NCBI RefSeq assembly: GCF_001427225.1
Contig: NZ_LMFH01000008.1
Location: 124,001 to 188,000, forward strand
Source of the DNA: Lysobacter sp. Root494
GTDB taxonomy: Bacteria > Pseudomonadota > Gammaproteobacteria > Xanthomonadales > Xanthomonadaceae
Length of the DNA stretch: 64,000 nucleotides
Reading direction: 5' to 3'
Part shown: positions 39,292 to 50,469 of the stretch, one piece after another
Layout of the letters: each line of letters opens with the position of its first letter
Numbering within the stretch: position 1 is the first letter of the stretch
Program-made: the position numbers and the translations under genes
The notes under the pieces: model-generated
Told to the model about the DNA's origin: nothing
The model's input: only the letters and a program-made list of their open reading frames with translations
The model's database searches: none

Positions 39292-40595
39292 GCCGTCCTT
39301 CCAAAGGATTTTTCGAACACCGGCTCGACGCGCTGGCGCAGGCGGCTGGTGCCGCGTACTTCGGTGTTCACCGCCGGCAGCGGTTGCGACGTCACCGGCA
39401 TGGCCGCCGCCGGCGCCTGTGCCTCGCCACGCAGGCGCGCCACCTGGCGCCGCGCGCGATCGAGCTCGAACGAGACGCGCAGCAGCACGCCGAGTGCCGC
39501 GCAGGTCAGCAGCACGCTGGAACCACCCGAAGAAATCAACGGCAGCGTCAGGCCCTTCGTGGGCAGCAGGCCGAGATTCACGCCGATCGATACAAAGCTC
39601 TGCAGCGACATCCACAGCGCGATGCCGAACGCGACATAGCCGGCGAAGTGGCGGCGCATCTCCACGCACTTCAGTCCGATCCAGAATGCGCGCCCCGCAA
39701 GGCCAGCGTACAGCGCGATGATCGCGAACACGCCGACGAAGCCGAGTTCCTCGGCGATGACGGCCAGGATGAAATCCGTGTGCGCTTCCGGCAAGTACGA
39801 GAGCTTCTGCACCGACGCGCCGAGGCCGACACCGAACCATTCACCGCGGCCGACCGCCATCAATGCATTGGTGAGCTGGTAGCCGCTGCCGAACGGATCG
39901 GCCCAGGGATCGCGGTAGGAAACCAGGCGCTGCACGCGATACGGTTCCATCAGGATCATCAGCGCAAGCACCGGGAGCAGCGCGAGCACCGGGAGCAGCA
40001 TGCGCGGAAGGTTGGCGCCGCCGAGCACCAGCATGCCCGCGGTGATCGCGAGGATCAGCGCGGACGAGCCGAAGTCCTTGTGGATCACCAGCAACACGCC
40101 GACCAGCAGCAGCGCGACCGCGAGCACCTTGAACATCGCGCGCCATGTCGCGCTCACTTCATCGCGGAAGCGCGCGAGGTAGCTCGACAGCCACACGATC
40201 AGCATCAGCTTGACCGCTTCGACTGGCTGGAACGTCAGCAGGCCCAGGTTCAACCAGCGCCGCGCGCCTTTCGCGGTGAAGCCGATGCCCGGTACGAGCA
40301 CCAGCAGCAGCAGCACGAGCGCGGCCAGTGGCAGCCATTGGCTGTGCTGCTCGATGGTCTTCATTTCCGTGCGCATGGCGACGATGGCGAGGCCGACGCC
40401 GATCGCAAGGAACACCATGTGGCGGATCAGGTAATAGAACGGACCCGCGTCGCGCCCTTCGGCGATCGCGATCGATGCCGAACCGACCATCACCACGCCC
40501 AGGCACGCCAGCACGCACGCGATACCGAGCAGCCACGGATCGTAGCGGCCGCCGATTTCGTCGAGTCGTGTTGCCTGGCGCGAGAGGTCGTTCAT
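39288..40595 (-). CDS. ftsW: Lipid II glycan polymerase FtsW (SEDS family)
   Basis: Division-specific peptidoglycan glycosyltransferase. 435 residues with about ten hydrophobic helices. SEDS features include [30 protein letters not shown], the [18 protein letters not shown] loop and the terminal [18 protein letters not shown]. Its ATG shares one base with the mraY stop, leaving no room for murD between the two. Confidence 0.97.
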   Translation of the reverse strand: MNDLSRQATRLDEIGGRYDPWLLGIACVLACLGVVMVGSASIAIAEGRDAGPFYYLIRHMVFLAIGVGLAIVAMRTEMKTIEQHSQWLPLAALVLLLLVLVPGIGFTAKGARRWLNLGLLTFQPVEAVKLMLIVWLSSYLARFRDEVSATWRAMFKVLAVALLLVGVLLVIHKDFGSSALILAITAGMLVLGGANLPRMLLPVLALLPVLALMILMEPYRVQRLVSYRDPWADPFGSGYQLTNALMAVGRGEWFGVGLGASVQKLSYLPEAHTDFILAVIAEELGFVGVFAIIALYAGLAGRAFWIGLKCVEMRRHFAGYVAFGIALWMSLQSFVSIGVNLGLLPTKGLTLPLISSGGSSVLLTCAALGVLLRVSFELDRARRQVARLRGEAQAPAAAMPVTSQPLPAVNTEVRGTSRLRQRVEPVFEKSFGRTA

Positions 40596-41692
40596 CAGCG
40601 GATCTTCAGCGTGGCCAGGCCGACGAGGACGAGGATCACCGAGATGATCCAGAAGCGCACGATCACGCGCGGCTCCGGCCAGCCCTTCAGCTCGAAGTGG
40701 TGATGTATAGGCGCCATCCGGAACACGCGCTTGCCGGTGAGCTTGAATGACGCGACCTGGATCATCACCGACAAGGTTTCGATGACGAAGATGCCGCCCA
40801 TGATCACCAGCACCAGTTCCTGGCGGACGATCACCGCGATGCAGCCCAGCACGGCGCCGAGTGCGAGCGCGCCGATGTCGCCCATGAACACCATCGCCGG
40901 ATAGGTGTTGAACCAGAGGAAGCCGAGGCCGGCGCCGGCGATCGCCGCACAGATGATCACCAGCTCACCCGCACCGGGCACCTGCGGAATCTGAAGATAG
41001 TTGGAGAACACCGCGTTGCCCGATGCATACGCGAACACGCCGAGCGCGCAGGCGACGAGCACCGTCGGCATGATCGCCAGGCCATCGAGGCCGTCAGTGA
41101 GGTTCACCGCGTTGGAGAAGCCGACAATCCACAGGTAGACGATCGCGATGAAGAAGACCGTGCCGCCGATGCCCACCAGCGGCAGCGCGACGTTCTTGAA
41201 GAACGGGATATAAAGCGTGGTCGCCGATTGCACGTCGGCGGTGTAGTACAGGAACAGGCCGGCTCCCAGCCCGATTAACGACTGCAGGAAATACTTGGTG
41301 CGCGAACGCATGCCGTTGGGGTCGCGCTTGACGATCTTGATCCAGTCGTCCCACCAGCCGATCGCGCCGCAGGCCATCATCACGGCCAGCACCAGCCATA
41401 CGTAACGGTTGCGCAGGTCGCCCCACAGCAGCACGGATGCGAGAATCGTCAGCAGGATCAGCGCGCCGCCCATCGTCGGCGTGCCCGCCTTGGAGAAGTG
41501 CGACTGCGGACCTTCCTTGCGGATCGGCTGGCCGCCCTTCAGCTGCGCAAGACGGCGGATCACCGCGGGACCCCACCACAACGACAGGAACAGTGCGGTC
41601 AGCGCGGCGAGAATGCCGCGAAAGGTGAGATAGCCGAACAGTCCGAAGAGGCTTTGCAGCTGTTCGAGCCAGCGGAAGAGTTCAAGCAGCAT
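40595..41692 (-). CDS. mraY: Phospho-N-acetylmuramoyl-pentapeptide transferase
   Basis: Makes lipid I from UDP-MurNAc-pentapeptide and undecaprenyl phosphate. 365 residues, about ten helices, with [22 protein letters not shown] (paired Asp), [10 protein letters not shown] and the cytoplasmic [12 protein letters not shown] motif. It overlaps murF by 11 bp. Confidence 0.97.
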   Translation of the reverse strand: MLLELFRWLEQLQSLFGLFGYLTFRGILAALTALFLSLWWGPAVIRRLAQLKGGQPIRKEGPQSHFSKAGTPTMGGALILLTILASVLLWGDLRNRYVWLVLAVMMACGAIGWWDDWIKIVKRDPNGMRSRTKYFLQSLIGLGAGLFLYYTADVQSATTLYIPFFKNVALPLVGIGGTVFFIAIVYLWIVGFSNAVNLTDGLDGLAIMPTVLVACALGVFAYASGNAVFSNYLQIPQVPGAGELVIICAAIAGAGLGFLWFNTYPAMVFMGDIGALALGAVLGCIAVIVRQELVLVIMGGIFVIETLSVMIQVASFKLTGKRVFRMAPIHHHFELKGWPEPRVIVRFWIISVILVLVGLATLKIR

Positions 41693-43076
41693 CGGAATCC
41701 CCCGCGGCGCCGAGCACCGCCTTCACGATCTTGTCCATCGCGCTGCCGCGCGATCCCTTGACCAGCACGCGCACGCCATCGCGCAACTCGCTATTCAGCG
41801 CGGCGATGAGTGCGTCGTGGTTGTCGTATTGCGAGGCGCCTTCGCCAAAGGCGTTGGCGGCTTCCGCGCTTAGTGTTCCCAACGCATACAGGCGCCGGAT
41901 GCCGGCGGCTTTCGCGCGGCGCCCCATCTCGGCGTGCATGTACGCGGCATCGGCGCCGAGTTCGCGCATGTCGCCGAGCACCAGCCAGCCTTCGCCGCCG
42001 CGAGCGGACTCGGCGAGCGTGTCGATGGCGGCGGCGAGCGATCCCGGATTGGCGTTGTAGCTGTCGTCGATCAGCACCGCACCGTTGCGCAGGCGATGCG
42101 CGATAAGGCGGCCGGCAACGGGCTCGGCGGCGTTGAGGCCGGCGGCGATGGTGTCGAGCGAGACGCCGAGGCCGAGCGCGATGGAAGCTGCCGCGAGCGC
42201 GTTGCGCACGTTGTGGCGGCCGGGCATGGCCAGGTCGATTGCGGCTTCGCCCTGAGGCGTCATCATGACGAACATCGAGCCGCCGTCGGTCGGCGTGATA
42301 TCGCGTGCGGTGACATCTGCGCTGGCTTCGAGACCGAACCGGATCAGCCGATGGCCATGCGAACGCTCAGCGAAGAATGGCGCGAACGCATCGTCGGCAT
42401 TGATCACCGCGACGCCGTCATCCGGCAGCGCATCGTAGATAGCGCCCTTGGTGTCGGCAACGCCGAGCAGGCTGCCCATGCGTTCGAGATGCGCCGGCGC
42501 GATGTTGTTGACGATGGCTACGTCGGGACGCGCGACGGCGGTCAGGTAGGCGATGTCGCCCGGCTGGCCGGCACCCATTTCGTATACGGCGAACTGCGCG
42601 TCTTCGGGCGCCTCAAGCACCGAAAGCGGCAATCCGATCTCATTGTTGCGATTGCCCGGATTGGCGTAGGCGCGGCCGGCGCGCGACAGGATCGCCATCA
42701 CCAGTGTTTTCACGCTGGTCTTGCCGTTGCTGCCGGTGATGCCGACGACCTTCACGCCGCTGCGTTCGCGCTGCACAGCGGCGGCGAAGTCGGCGAGTGC
42801 ACGCTGGGTGTCGGTGACGACGACCTGCGGCAGCGTGCCGGTGCTGATTGATGCATCGACCACGCGCGACACCAGCGCCGCCGCGACGCCTCCCTGTGCG
42901 GCGGCGGGCACATGATCATGCCCGTCGAAGCGTTCACCCTTGAGCGCGACGAACAACGTGCGGCCGCCGACCAGAAGCGCCCGGGTATCTGTCGCGATGG
43001 CATCGACGACCACGTCTTCGCCATGCAGGCGGCCGTGGGTCATGCGCGCGATATCGGAGAGATGCAGCGGCTTCAC
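41682..43076 (-). CDS. murF: UDP-MurNAc-tripeptide--D-Ala-D-Ala ligase
   Basis: Adds the D-Ala-D-Ala dipeptide to complete the stem. 464 residues; [20 protein letters not shown] is the ATP loop, [15 protein letters not shown] and [11 protein letters not shown] are Mur-family segments, and [15 protein letters not shown] lies in the C-terminal domain. It overlaps murE by four bases. Confidence 0.97.
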   Translation of the reverse strand: MKPLHLSDIARMTHGRLHGEDVVVDAIATDTRALLVGGRTLFVALKGERFDGHDHVPAAAQGGVAAALVSRVVDASISTGTLPQVVVTDTQRALADFAAAVQRERSGVKVVGITGSNGKTSVKTLVMAILSRAGRAYANPGNRNNEIGLPLSVLEAPEDAQFAVYEMGAGQPGDIAYLTAVARPDVAIVNNIAPAHLERMGSLLGVADTKGAIYDALPDDGVAVINADDAFAPFFAERSHGHRLIRFGLEASADVTARDITPTDGGSMFVMMTPQGEAAIDLAMPGRHNVRNALAAASIALGLGVSLDTIAAGLNAAEPVAGRLIAHRLRNGAVLIDDSYNANPGSLAAAIDTLAESARGGEGWLVLGDMRELGADAAYMHAEMGRRAKAAGIRRLYALGTLSAEAANAFGEGASQYDNHDALIAALNSELRDGVRVLVKGSRGSAMDKIVKAVLGAAGDSDAA

Positions 43077-44545
43077 GCGTACACCTCCAGCCGGTTCCGC
43101 GCGACTTCCGTGTCGTCGAAGGGATGCTTCACGCCGTCGATTTCCTGGTAAGGCTCATGGCCTTTCCCGGCGATGAGCACGATGTCGTCTGGCCTCGCGT
43201 CGCCGATCGCGCGTGCGATGGCCGAGGCGCGATCGCGTTGCACGACGATGTCGTTCGCATGGACGAAGCCGGCGAGGATGTCGGCCACGATCTGGTCGCC
43301 GTTTTCGGCGCGCGGGTTGTCGTCGGTGACGATCACGACGTCGGCGTTGGCTTCGGCGATCGCAGCCATCTGTGGGCGCTTGCCGCGGTCGCGTTCGCCA
43401 CCGCAGCCGAAGACGCAGATCAGGCGCGCCTGCGCGTGGGCGCGGAGCGACTTCAGCGCCTGCTCCAGGGCGTCGGGTGTATGCGCGTAGTCGATAACGA
43501 CGAGCGGCTTGATGCCGTCGCCACCGAGACGGTTCATCCGGCCATGAATCGGCTGCAGCTGCGAGAGGGTCGAGGCGATCTGCGCAAGGGAATCGCCGAG
43601 CGCGTACAACGCTCCGGCGACGGCCAGCAGATTGTCGACATTGAAGCGGCCCAGCAGCGGTGAACGCACTGCGTGCGCTTCACTGCCGGTGACGAGGTCG
43701 AACGTGATCCCCGCGCTGTCGAGGCGCAATGCGCCCGCACGCAACATCGCGCCTGCCGCGCCGCGCGAACTGAGGCCGACCGGGTTCACGCCCGCCGGCA
43801 GCTGCGCCTGCAGGCGGCGGCCGTAGTCGTCGTCAAGATTGATCGCCGCGGCCTTGAGTCCCGGCCATGCGAACAGGCGCGCCTTCGCCGCGCCGTAGGT
43901 TTCCATGTCGCCGTGGTAATCGAGGTGATCGCGGGTGAGGTTGGTGAATACCGCGACGTCGAAATGCACGCCGTCTGCGCGCCCCTGGTCGAGTGCATGC
44001 GAACTCACTTCCATCGCCACCGCCTGCGCGCCCTGCTCGTGCAGCTGCGCGAGCAGATCATGCAGCTTGAGCACCAACGGCGTGGTGAAGCCGGTCGGCT
44101 GCACCTGACCGTACAGGCCCATGCCGAGCGTGCCGATCGTGCCGCAGCGGATGCCGCGCAGCGTCCATGCTTGCGCAAGCAGTTGCACGGTCGAGGTCTT
44201 GCCGTTGGTGCCGGTGACGCCGACGACGGTCATCGCTTCGGTGACCCGGCCATGGAAACGATCGGCGAGCTCGCCCAATCGTGCTCGCAGGTTCGGCACT
44301 GCGATCGCATCGGACGGTGCGGGCAGGTCCACCGGTGCCGGCGGCTCGAACAGGATCGCGACCGCGCCCTGCGCGCGCGCCTGGTCGACGAACTTCAACC
44401 CATGCGCACCGAAACCGGCGATGGCGACGAAGGCATCGCCCGGCTTCACTTCGCGGCTGTCCATCACCAGGCCGGTGATGCGCAGATCGCCGGGGATACC
44501 GGCGACATCGGGAAGCAATTCATGCAGAAGCATGTTGCCGCTCAT
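43073..44545 (-). CDS. murE: UDP-MurNAc-dipeptide--meso-DAP ligase
   Basis: 490 residues with the ATP loop GTNGKT (112-117) and the DNPR motif beginning at Asp409. DNPR marks the meso-diaminopimelate-adding type of Gram-negative bacteria, in contrast to lysine-adding enzymes. A carbamylated-lysine region is expected in the central domain. It overlaps ftsI by four bases and murF by four. Confidence 0.97.
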   Translation of the reverse strand: MSGNMLLHELLPDVAGIPGDLRITGLVMDSREVKPGDAFVAIAGFGAHGLKFVDQARAQGAVAILFEPPAPVDLPAPSDAIAVPNLRARLGELADRFHGRVTEAMTVVGVTGTNGKTSTVQLLAQAWTLRGIRCGTIGTLGMGLYGQVQPTGFTTPLVLKLHDLLAQLHEQGAQAVAMEVSSHALDQGRADGVHFDVAVFTNLTRDHLDYHGDMETYGAAKARLFAWPGLKAAAINLDDDYGRRLQAQLPAGVNPVGLSSRGAAGAMLRAGALRLDSAGITFDLVTGSEAHAVRSPLLGRFNVDNLLAVAGALYALGDSLAQIASTLSQLQPIHGRMNRLGGDGIKPLVVIDYAHTPDALEQALKSLRAHAQARLICVFGCGGERDRGKRPQMAAIAEANADVVIVTDDNPRAENGDQIVADILAGFVHANDIVVQRDRASAIARAIGDARPDDIVLIAGKGHEPYQEIDGVKHPFDDTEVARNRLEVYA

Positions 44546-46464
44546 CGCGCGCCTCCCGTGAGAGGTGCATCCACGGGCGTGGGCAGCGTCGCATCAGCGA
44601 GCGGTGCCGCGGATGCGTCGGGAAGTACCGGGCCTTCCTCGCCGCGCAGCTCGCTGGCGTGCTGCGCCTTCGACTGCGCGGCCATCCAGGTGTCGATGTC
44701 GTCCGGCGGCACGTCCATCAGGCGCAGCGCGCCGTCCATGACGTTGCGGAATACCGGCGCCGAAACGTAGCCACCGAAATAGCCGCGCTCCGGATCCGGA
44801 TCGTTGATCACCACGACCATCGAGAAACGCGGGTTCTGCACGGGGACTACGCCGGCGAAGTACGCCAGGTAACGGCGCGTGTAGCCGCCACTCTCGCTGA
44901 ACTTGCGCGCGGTACCCGTTTTGCCGGCGACGTGATATCCGAGGATCGCGGCCTGTGTCGCGGTTCCGCCGGTTTCGGTCACGGTCTGCATCATGCGCAT
45001 GACTTCGCGCGCGATCTGCGGATCGAGCACCTGCTTGGGCTCGTGGCGTTCGCCTTTCACGAAAGTCGGCGTGATCAGCTTGCCGCCGTTGCCGAGCGCG
45101 GCGTAGACCATGGCGATCTGCAACGGCGTCGCGGACAGTCCGTAGCCGTACGACATCGTGGCTTTCGTGGTGCCGCTCCAGCGCGAAGGCGCGGCAAGGA
45201 CGCCAGCGGATTCGCCCGGAAAGCCGCTACCCGGCTTCTGTCCATAGCCGAACTGGCGCACGAATTCGTAGAAGTACGTGTCGTCCAGGCGCGCAGCAAG
45301 CTTCGCCGCGCCGACATTCGAACTTTTGGTGATGATCCCGGTGATCGTCTGCACGCCGTAGTTGTTGTGGTCACTCACGGTGTAACGACGATCCAGCGCC
45401 ATGTAGCCCGGATTGAGATCGATGCGCGTGTTGGGCGTGACGATGCCCTTGTTGAGCGCGGCGGCGACGGTGATCGGCTTCATCGTCGAACCGGGTTCGA
45501 ACACGTCGGTCACCGCGCGATTGCGGTGCGTGTCCGGATTGCCCATGCCCACCGCATTCGGGTTGTAGCTGGGCAGGTTGACCATCGCGAGCACTTCGCC
45601 CGACGTGATGTCCATGATTACGGCCGATCCGCTGCTTGCGCCCGTTTTCGTCAACTGGTTGCGCAGTTCGCGATAGGCAAGGAACTGGATGCGGCGATCG
45701 ATGGTGAGCGTGAGGTCATGGCCGGGCACCGCCGGTTCGATCAGGTCGACGCTCTCGACGATGCGCCCCTGCCCGTCGCGGATCACGCGCTTGGAGCCCG
45801 CCTTGCCGCTGAGGATGTGGTCGAAGGAAAGCTCCAGACCCTCCTGCCCGCGATCGTCGACGTTGGTGAAGCCGAGCACATGCGCCATCGCTTCACCCTG
45901 TGGGTAGAAGCGGCGGAATTCGCGCTGCGAGAAGACGCCCGGAATGTTGTGCGCCAGGATGCGGCGCGCCTGCTCGGGACTAATGCGGCGCTTGAGGTAA
46001 AGGAATTCCTTGTTCGAGCGCTGGCTGAGCTTGCGCGTCAGCACGTCGGCGGGCACCTCGAGCGCCCTCGCCAGCTCCGGAATGCGTCCGGGGCTTTCCA
46101 GGAGTTCCTTCGGATTGGCCCACACCGATTCAACCGGCGTCGACACCGCGAGCGGCTCGCCGTTGCGGTCGGTGATCATGCCGCGCGAAGTCGGAATCGG
46201 AATCTCGCGCAGCGAACGTGCCTGCCCCTGCTGCAGATAGAAGTCGTTGTTGACCACCTGCACGTCGAACGCGCGCACGACCAGCGCGATCGAACCCAGG
46301 CCGAGCACACTGGCGACGATGATCAGCCGCTTGCGAAGATCAAGGCCCACGCGCTGCTGGTTGCGCATGCGCGCGCTACCGGCGGCCGGCTTCGCGTCGA
46401 TGCGCGCGCGCAGTGCATCGGCGACGCGGCTCACCAGGTGCTGGCGGTTGTTGCGGGCGCTCAT
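44542..46464 (-). CDS. ftsI: Division transpeptidase FtsI (PBP3)
   Basis: Peptidoglycan D,D-transpeptidase of the septum. 640 residues: cytoplasmic N-terminus, one membrane helix at about 46-66, a pedestal domain, and the transpeptidase domain with Ser326-x-x-Lys329 (EPGSTMKP), Ser381-x-Asn383 (TKSSNVG) and Lys515-Thr-Gly (VAGKTGTAR). The C-terminal tail after about residue 590 is longer and more proline-rich than in E. coli. It lies 10 bp after ftsL. Confidence 0.97.
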   Translation of the reverse strand: MSARNNRQHLVSRVADALRARIDAKPAAGSARMRNQQRVGLDLRKRLIIVASVLGLGSIALVVRAFDVQVVNNDFYLQQGQARSLREIPIPTSRGMITDRNGEPLAVSTPVESVWANPKELLESPGRIPELARALEVPADVLTRKLSQRSNKEFLYLKRRISPEQARRILAHNIPGVFSQREFRRFYPQGEAMAHVLGFTNVDDRGQEGLELSFDHILSGKAGSKRVIRDGQGRIVESVDLIEPAVPGHDLTLTIDRRIQFLAYRELRNQLTKTGASSGSAVIMDITSGEVLAMVNLPSYNPNAVGMGNPDTHRNRAVTDVFEPGSTMKPITVAAALNKGIVTPNTRIDLNPGYMALDRRYTVSDHNNYGVQTITGIITKSSNVGAAKLAARLDDTYFYEFVRQFGYGQKPGSGFPGESAGVLAAPSRWSGTTKATMSYGYGLSATPLQIAMVYAALGNGGKLITPTFVKGERHEPKQVLDPQIAREVMRMMQTVTETGGTATQAAILGYHVAGKTGTARKFSESGGYTRRYLAYFAGVVPVQNPRFSMVVVINDPDPERGYFGGYVSAPVFRNVMDGALRLMDVPPDDIDTWMAAQSKAQHASELRGEEGPVLPDASAAPLADATLPTPVDAPLTGGAR

Positions 46465-46474
46465 GGACGGGCTC

Positions 46475-46741
46475 TCATGGGCGAATCACCACGATTTCAG
46501 CGCCTTCCGGGAACTTCATGCCCAGCCGGTCGCGCGCGACCTGGTCGATGCGGTTGCTTTCGGCCCAGGTCGCCTGCTCCAGCTGCAGGCGTCCGAATTC
46601 GATGTTGAGTTCGTCGCGTGCCTTTTCCAGCCGCGTGGCCTGCACGAACAGCTGGCGGTGCTGGTGGCGCGCATGGACGACGGCGAGCGCGCTGGCGACG
46701 TTCGCCACCACAAGCACGGTGAGCAGGAGGCGCCAGGTCAT
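46475..46741 (-). CDS. ftsL: Cell division protein FtsL
   Basis: Small bitopic divisome protein, 88 residues. A membrane helix fills residues 4-22 ([19 protein letters not shown]) and is followed by a leucine-zipper-like coiled coil (about 28-62) that pairs with FtsB. Identification rests on size, topology and place between rsmH and ftsI; sequence conservation in this family is low. It overlaps the rsmH stop. Confidence 0.92.
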   Translation of the reverse strand: MTWRLLLTVLVVANVASALAVVHARHQHRQLFVQATRLEKARDELNIEFGRLQLEQATWAESNRIDQVARDRLGMKFPEGAEIVVIRP

Positions 46742-47691
46742 GCGGCCTCCGGAAGCTTTTCCGCCACGCGCAGCACGGCGCTGCGGGCGCGCGGATTCGA
46801 GGCGGTCTCGGCTTCGTCGGCCTTGCGCGCGTCGCCGATGGCTTTCAGCGTTGGCGTGAATGGGATTTCGACCGGCATGCGGCGATTCGCCGGCGGTGCC
46901 TTGGCGTGACGCGCGATGAACTGCTTGACGATGCGGTCTTCCAGCGAGTGGAAGCTGATCACGGCGAGCCGGCCGCCGGCCTTCAATCGCGCGTGCGCCG
47001 CAACGAGCCCGTCTTCGAGATCAGCCAACTCACGGTTGATGAAGATGCGGATCGCCTGGAAGCTGCGGGTCGCGGGATGGATCTTCTGCTCGCCACGCGG
47101 CACGACCGACGCAATGAGATCGGCCAGCTGCGCGGTACGGGTGATCGGCTGTTCGACGCGACGCGAAACGATGGCACGCGCGATGCGCCGGCTCATGCGC
47201 TCCTCGCCGTAGGTCCACAGCACGTCGGCAATTTCCTTGTCGCTCGCGTGTGACAGCCACTGCGCCGCGCTTTCGCCGGATTCGGGATCCATGCGCATGT
47301 CGAGCGGACCGTCCTTGCCGAAACTAAAACCGCGTTCGGCAACATCCAGCTGCGGCGAGGAAACGCCAAGGTCGAACAGCACACCGTCCAAGCCTCCGGC
47401 CGTCGCTTCCCACTGCGCGAGCTGGGCGAAACTGCCACGGAAGATCACGACGCGCGGATCGGCGCCGAACTCGCGTCCGGCAACGGCGATCGCTTCGGGA
47501 TCCTTGTCCATGACCAGCAGCCGGCCTCCGGGGCCCAGTAGTTCCAGCACGCCACGCGCATGCCCGCCGCGCCCGAACGTGCCGTCCAGATACGTTCCTT
47601 CCGGTTTGACCTGCAGTGCCTCCAGGCACTGTCGATACATCACGGGAAGGTGGCCGGACGCCGTGTCGCGTCCGCTGCCACCCGCCGTCAC
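46738..47691 (-). CDS. rsmH: 16S rRNA (cytosine-1402-N4)-methyltransferase RsmH
   Basis: 317 residues from GTG 47691, whose GTGA overlaps the mraZ stop; a long open frame further upstream reads through mraZ and is not coding. SAM-binding [47 protein letters not shown] and the [15 protein letters not shown] motif identify the family. Interestingly rsmI, which makes the 2'-O-methyl on the same nucleotide C1402, lies 3 kb away. Confidence 0.96.
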   Translation of the reverse strand: MTAGGSGRDTASGHLPVMYRQCLEALQVKPEGTYLDGTFGRGGHARGVLELLGPGGRLLVMDKDPEAIAVAGREFGADPRVVIFRGSFAQLAQWEATAGGLDGVLFDLGVSSPQLDVAERGFSFGKDGPLDMRMDPESGESAAQWLSHASDKEIADVLWTYGEERMSRRIARAIVSRRVEQPITRTAQLADLIASVVPRGEQKIHPATRSFQAIRIFINRELADLEDGLVAAHARLKAGGRLAVISFHSLEDRIVKQFIARHAKAPPANRRMPVEIPFTPTLKAIGDARKADEAETASNPRARSAVLRVAEKLPEAA

Positions 47692-48134
47692 AGCTGCAGC
47701 TCGAGCAGTTCCTCGCTCAGATCGTCGTCGGTCACCGTCTGACGGATCTGCGCGTGGTGCGCCTGCTCGCTCCACAACTCGAATTTGTCGCCCATGCCGA
47801 GCAGCACGGCTTTCTTCTCGATACCCACGGCCGAGCGATGGCTGGCCGGAATGCTGATGCGGGCATTGCCGTCGAGTTCGACGAACTCGGCGGCACCGAC
47901 CAGCTTCAGCTGCATCGAGCGATTGACCTTCTTGGCCTTGGGCAGGGCGTTGACCTGTTCGCGCACGCGCTCCCAGACCGCCCGCGGATACAACCAGAGG
48001 GAACCGGATTCGAAGGGGTTGTAGGTGATGACCAGCTGGTTCCCGCACTCGCGCGCGACGAGGTCACGGTAGGCGGTGGGCACCGCCAGCCGGCCCTTGT
48101 CGTCGATCGTGATGGCGGTCTCGCCCTGGAACAT
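47688..48134 (-). CDS. mraZ: Transcriptional regulator MraZ
   Basis: 148 residues, two AbrB-like MraZ repeats: the first begins [18 protein letters not shown], the second has [15 protein letters not shown]. MraZ forms ring-shaped oligomers that bind tandem 10-bp spaced boxes in its own promoter and repress the dcw cluster; matching boxes stand at 48191-48230. It is the first gene of the cluster. ATG 48134 is used although the frame extends upstream. Confidence 0.95.
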   Translation of the reverse strand: MFQGETAITIDDKGRLAVPTAYRDLVARECGNQLVITYNPFESGSLWLYPRAVWERVREQVNALPKAKKVNRSMQLKLVGAAEFVELDGNARISIPASHRSAVGIEKKAVLLGMGDKFELWSEQAHHAQIRQTVTDDDLSEELLELQL

Positions 48135-48190
48135 TCGCCTGCCTGCCGGTTTTCCGCCTCTTCGGGCGGTTTTTGGATCACCTTTGTCGA

Positions 48191-48230
48191 AGAAAACCAC
48201 AAAAAACCCGGTTTTCCCTCCAATGACCAC
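48191..48230 (-). promoter_or_regulatory. Four 10-bp phased MraZ-type operator boxes
   Basis: On the minus strand four successive 10-bp units begin GTGGT (48230), GAGGG (48220), CGGGT (48210) and GTGGT (48200). MraZ operators elsewhere are TGGG-type repeats with 10-bp period directly after the start point. The period here is exact, the boxes vary. The array begins at the -10 element and runs through the predicted start point, so binding would block initiation. Confidence 0.72.
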
Positions 48231-48256
48231 CTTAGCACCGGCTTATGGCTTGTCAA
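48229..48256 (-). promoter_or_regulatory. Promoter of the mraZ/dcw cluster
   Basis: Minus-strand TTGACA (48256-48251) is a perfect -35; 16 bp later TAAGGT (48234-48229) is a weak -10. Start point near 48222, leader about 88 nt, with a CCGCC/GGCGG hairpin in the leader. The 374-bp interval 48135-48508 also has to serve the divergent haloperoxidase-like gene, for which no promoter was recognised. Confidence 0.7.
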
Positions 48257-48508
48257 CGCTTTTTTGGACCCAAATTCACTTTGTGTATCAAGGGCTTGCA
48301 GCGTACTTCAGAGTCTTTATCAACAGTTTGCTCCTAAGCTTTGTTTCGTCTCAGGATTTGAGATTGGTGGGCGCCCTGTCATCGCCGGATTCCGTCTGCA
48401 CGGCCGGCTTCCCGTCATTGTGCGGTGCACAACCCGCCTGAAGCGGGCGATCACGCAATGTGGCCGCCGCGAGTGCTACATCGCGGCGTCCCCCTACGCT
48501 CGAACTCC

Positions 48509-49870
48509 GTGAATACTGCGAATCCGCCGGTTTCCGGCGCTGTCCAGCAGCCACGCCACCGGCGGGCGCTCCTGCTTGCCACGGTCGCTGCGCTCGCAGC
48601 CTTGGGGCTGTATGTCTTGCCCCGTCCCTACCCGCGACATGTGGACACCGTTGCTGAATGGAATGCCATCGCCTTCGACGTCTGCTCGGGACTGGGCGGC
48701 GGCACCCGGCAATCGCGGGCTCTCGCGGTGACGCACCTGGCGATTCATGACGCCCTCAATTCGATCCGTCCGGTTTACGCCACTTATGCGCGCGGCCTGC
48801 CCCGCGGTCCGAAGGCTTCTCCGCAAGCCGCAGTTGCCGCTGCCGCGCACGACACCCTGGCGGTAATGGCCGGCGACCATCAAATGCAACTCGACAAGGC
48901 TTATGAGGACGCGATCGATCGCCTGCCGGACAACGCCGCACGTGGTGAAGGCATTTCGCTTGGCAAGGCTGCGGCACGCGCGATCCTGGCTATGCGCAGC
49001 CGGGATGGCGCCGACCGGGCCGAACTGCATCTCGCGCCGCAGCCATTCGCGCCCGGGCGATACCAGCCGACGCCATCCCGCTTCGATCCGCCGATCGTTC
49101 CGGGTTGGCGCAACGTCACGCCGTTTGCGATGCGCACGGCAGCCCAGTTCCGCCCGCTACCGCCGCCCGCGCTGGACAGCGAACAATACGCACAGTTGTA
49201 CAACGAAGTGAAACGCATCGGCGGGCTGCACAGCACGCAGCGCACGCGCCAGCAGACCGCCACGGCGAAGTTCTGGTCGGGCGATGCGCTCGCGACCTGG
49301 AACGAGATCGCACGCAACGTGGTCAATGGCCGTGCCGGCGATCGAGATCGCGGCAATGACCTTGATCTGTGGCAGTCGGCGCGCCTGTTCGCGCTGCTCG
49401 ATGCAGCGGCGGCCGACAGTTTCATTTCCGGCTGGGAAGCCAAATTCCACTATCTCAACTGGCGCCCGGTCACCGCGATCCGGCGTGGCGACACGGATGG
49501 AAATGCGGCGACTTCACCCGATCCCGACTGGTCTCCGCTGCTGGTAACACCAGCGCATCCGGAATATCCGTCCACGCACAGCATTCTCGCGTCCGCTTCG
49601 GCAAACGTATTGCAGTGCGCACTTGGCAGTGACGCGGTGCCGTTCGCGATAGCGAGCGACAAGGTGTTCTTCGGCCGCACCCGCCACTTCGAACGCTTCT
49701 CGCAGGCGGCCAATGAAGTGGCGCTGTCGCGCTTGTACGCCGGCGCGCATTTCCGCCTAGCAAACACGCGCGGCCTCGAGCAGGGAAAGAAGATAGGCCA
49801 ACACATCTGCAACACGTTCCTGCCGCCGCTTGCGAGTGCAGCCGCAGCAAGTGTTAGCGCGAATAGGTAG
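48509..49870 (+). CDS. Vanadium-dependent haloperoxidase / PAP2 family protein
   Basis: About 453 residues. An N-terminal signal-anchor helix (RRALLLATVAALAALGLYVL) is followed by an all-helical exported domain. The vanadate/phosphate-binding signature is recognisable: KFHYLNWRP (K-x6-RP), HPEYPSTHSI (PSxH) and SRLYAGAH (SR-x5-H). The acid residue that completes the last motif in haloperoxidases is not at its usual place, so phosphatase or peroxidase activity is uncertain. Starts GTG 48509, ATG 48461 or GTG 48425 are all possible. It has no functional link to its neighbours. Confidence 0.75.
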   Translation: MNTANPPVSGAVQQPRHRRALLLATVAALAALGLYVLPRPYPRHVDTVAEWNAIAFDVCSGLGGGTRQSRALAVTHLAIHDALNSIRPVYATYARGLPRGPKASPQAAVAAAAHDTLAVMAGDHQMQLDKAYEDAIDRLPDNAARGEGISLGKAAARAILAMRSRDGADRAELHLAPQPFAPGRYQPTPSRFDPPIVPGWRNVTPFAMRTAAQFRPLPPPALDSEQYAQLYNEVKRIGGLHSTQRTRQQTATAKFWSGDALATWNEIARNVVNGRAGDRDRGNDLDLWQSARLFALLDAAAADSFISGWEAKFHYLNWRPVTAIRRGDTDGNAATSPDPDWSPLLVTPAHPEYPSTHSILASASANVLQCALGSDAVPFAIASDKVFFGRTRHFERFSQAANEVALSRLYAGAHFRLANTRGLEQGKKIGQHICNTFLPPLASAAAASVSANR

Positions 49871-49968
49871 CTCGCACGAATCCAACAGGGATGCGGAAGC
49901 GAAAACGGAACAGCAAACGCCATCCCGTTTTGGAATCAGAAGCATCACCCTGCCCCCTCTGGTGCAAA

Positions 49969-50067
49969 GCCCCCTTAGTAAGGGGGCGCGGCGAAGCCGC
50001 GGGGATTGGAAGCACATGGCGGGACCCACGATTTTTGTTTGCGCAGCAAACAGAAAAATCGTGGGCA
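49969..50067 (+). repeat. Composite palindromic repeat, copy A (left of rnpB)
   Basis: Order: hairpin GCCCCCTTAGTAAGGGGGC, hairpin CGCGGCGAAGCCGCG, GGGGATTGG, then CGGGACCC and a 12-bp perfect stem (50025-50036 with 50054-50065) containing ATCGTGGG. Copy B on the other side of rnpB has the same order in reverse orientation. The rest of 49871-50090 shows no gene; a further inverted repeat at 50067-50090 abuts the RNase P RNA 3' end and with the following T-run may terminate it. Confidence 0.65.
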
Positions 50068-50090
50068 CCTTCGTGCGCAGCACGAAAGGT

Positions 50091-50442
50091 GGCGGAGCCG
50101 GCCTGTAAGCCGGGTTCTGTCGTGGACAGTCATTCCTCTAGGCGCATCGTCGCCGATACGCTCAAGCAACCTACCCGGAGACACCGCGGGCCGCGGCATT
50201 GCCTCCCTATTTGGTCTTGCTCCCGGTGGGGTTTGCCGTGCCGGCCTGTTACCAGGCTCGCGGTGCGCTCTTACCGCACCATTTCACCCTTGCCTGCCCG
50301 GTTGCCCGGACATAGGCGGTATCTTTCTGTTGCACTTTCCGTCGACTCGCGCCGCCCAGGCGTTACCTGGCACCGTGCCCTGTGGAGCCCGGACTTTCCT
50401 CGGCATTCAAATGAATGACGCGACTGTCCGGCCGACTCCGCC
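50091..50442 (-). ncRNA. rnpB: RNase P RNA, class A
   Basis: Catalytic RNA that matures tRNA 5' ends. On the minus strand the class A landmarks appear in order: GAGGAAAGTCCGGGCTCC, GGTGCCAGGTAACGCCTGG, AAGGGTGAAA, GGTAAGAGCGCACCGC, GGAGCAAGACCAAATAGGG, GGGTAGGTTGCTTGAG and ACGACAGAACCCGGCTTA. The 5' end GGCGGAGTCGGCC pairs with the 3' end GGCCGGCTCCGCC to form P1, which sets the ends at about 50442 and 50091 (352 nt). Confidence 0.97.
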
Positions 50443-50448
50443 GCGAGC

Positions 50449-50454
50449 ATTCTA
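50449..50454 (-). promoter_or_regulatory. Likely -10 element of rnpB
   Basis: TAGAAT on the minus strand, seven bases before the predicted 5' end of the RNase P RNA, matches TATAAT at 5 of 6 positions. The -35 region falls at the edge of repeat copy B and has no good consensus. Confidence 0.45.
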
Positions 50455-50469
50455 CTGCTTCGCAGTGAA

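Noticed and set aside
44659-46608. A 649-codon plus-strand open frame opposite ftsI
   Set aside because: Same situation: antisense to a well-supported gene, biased composition and no domain signatures.
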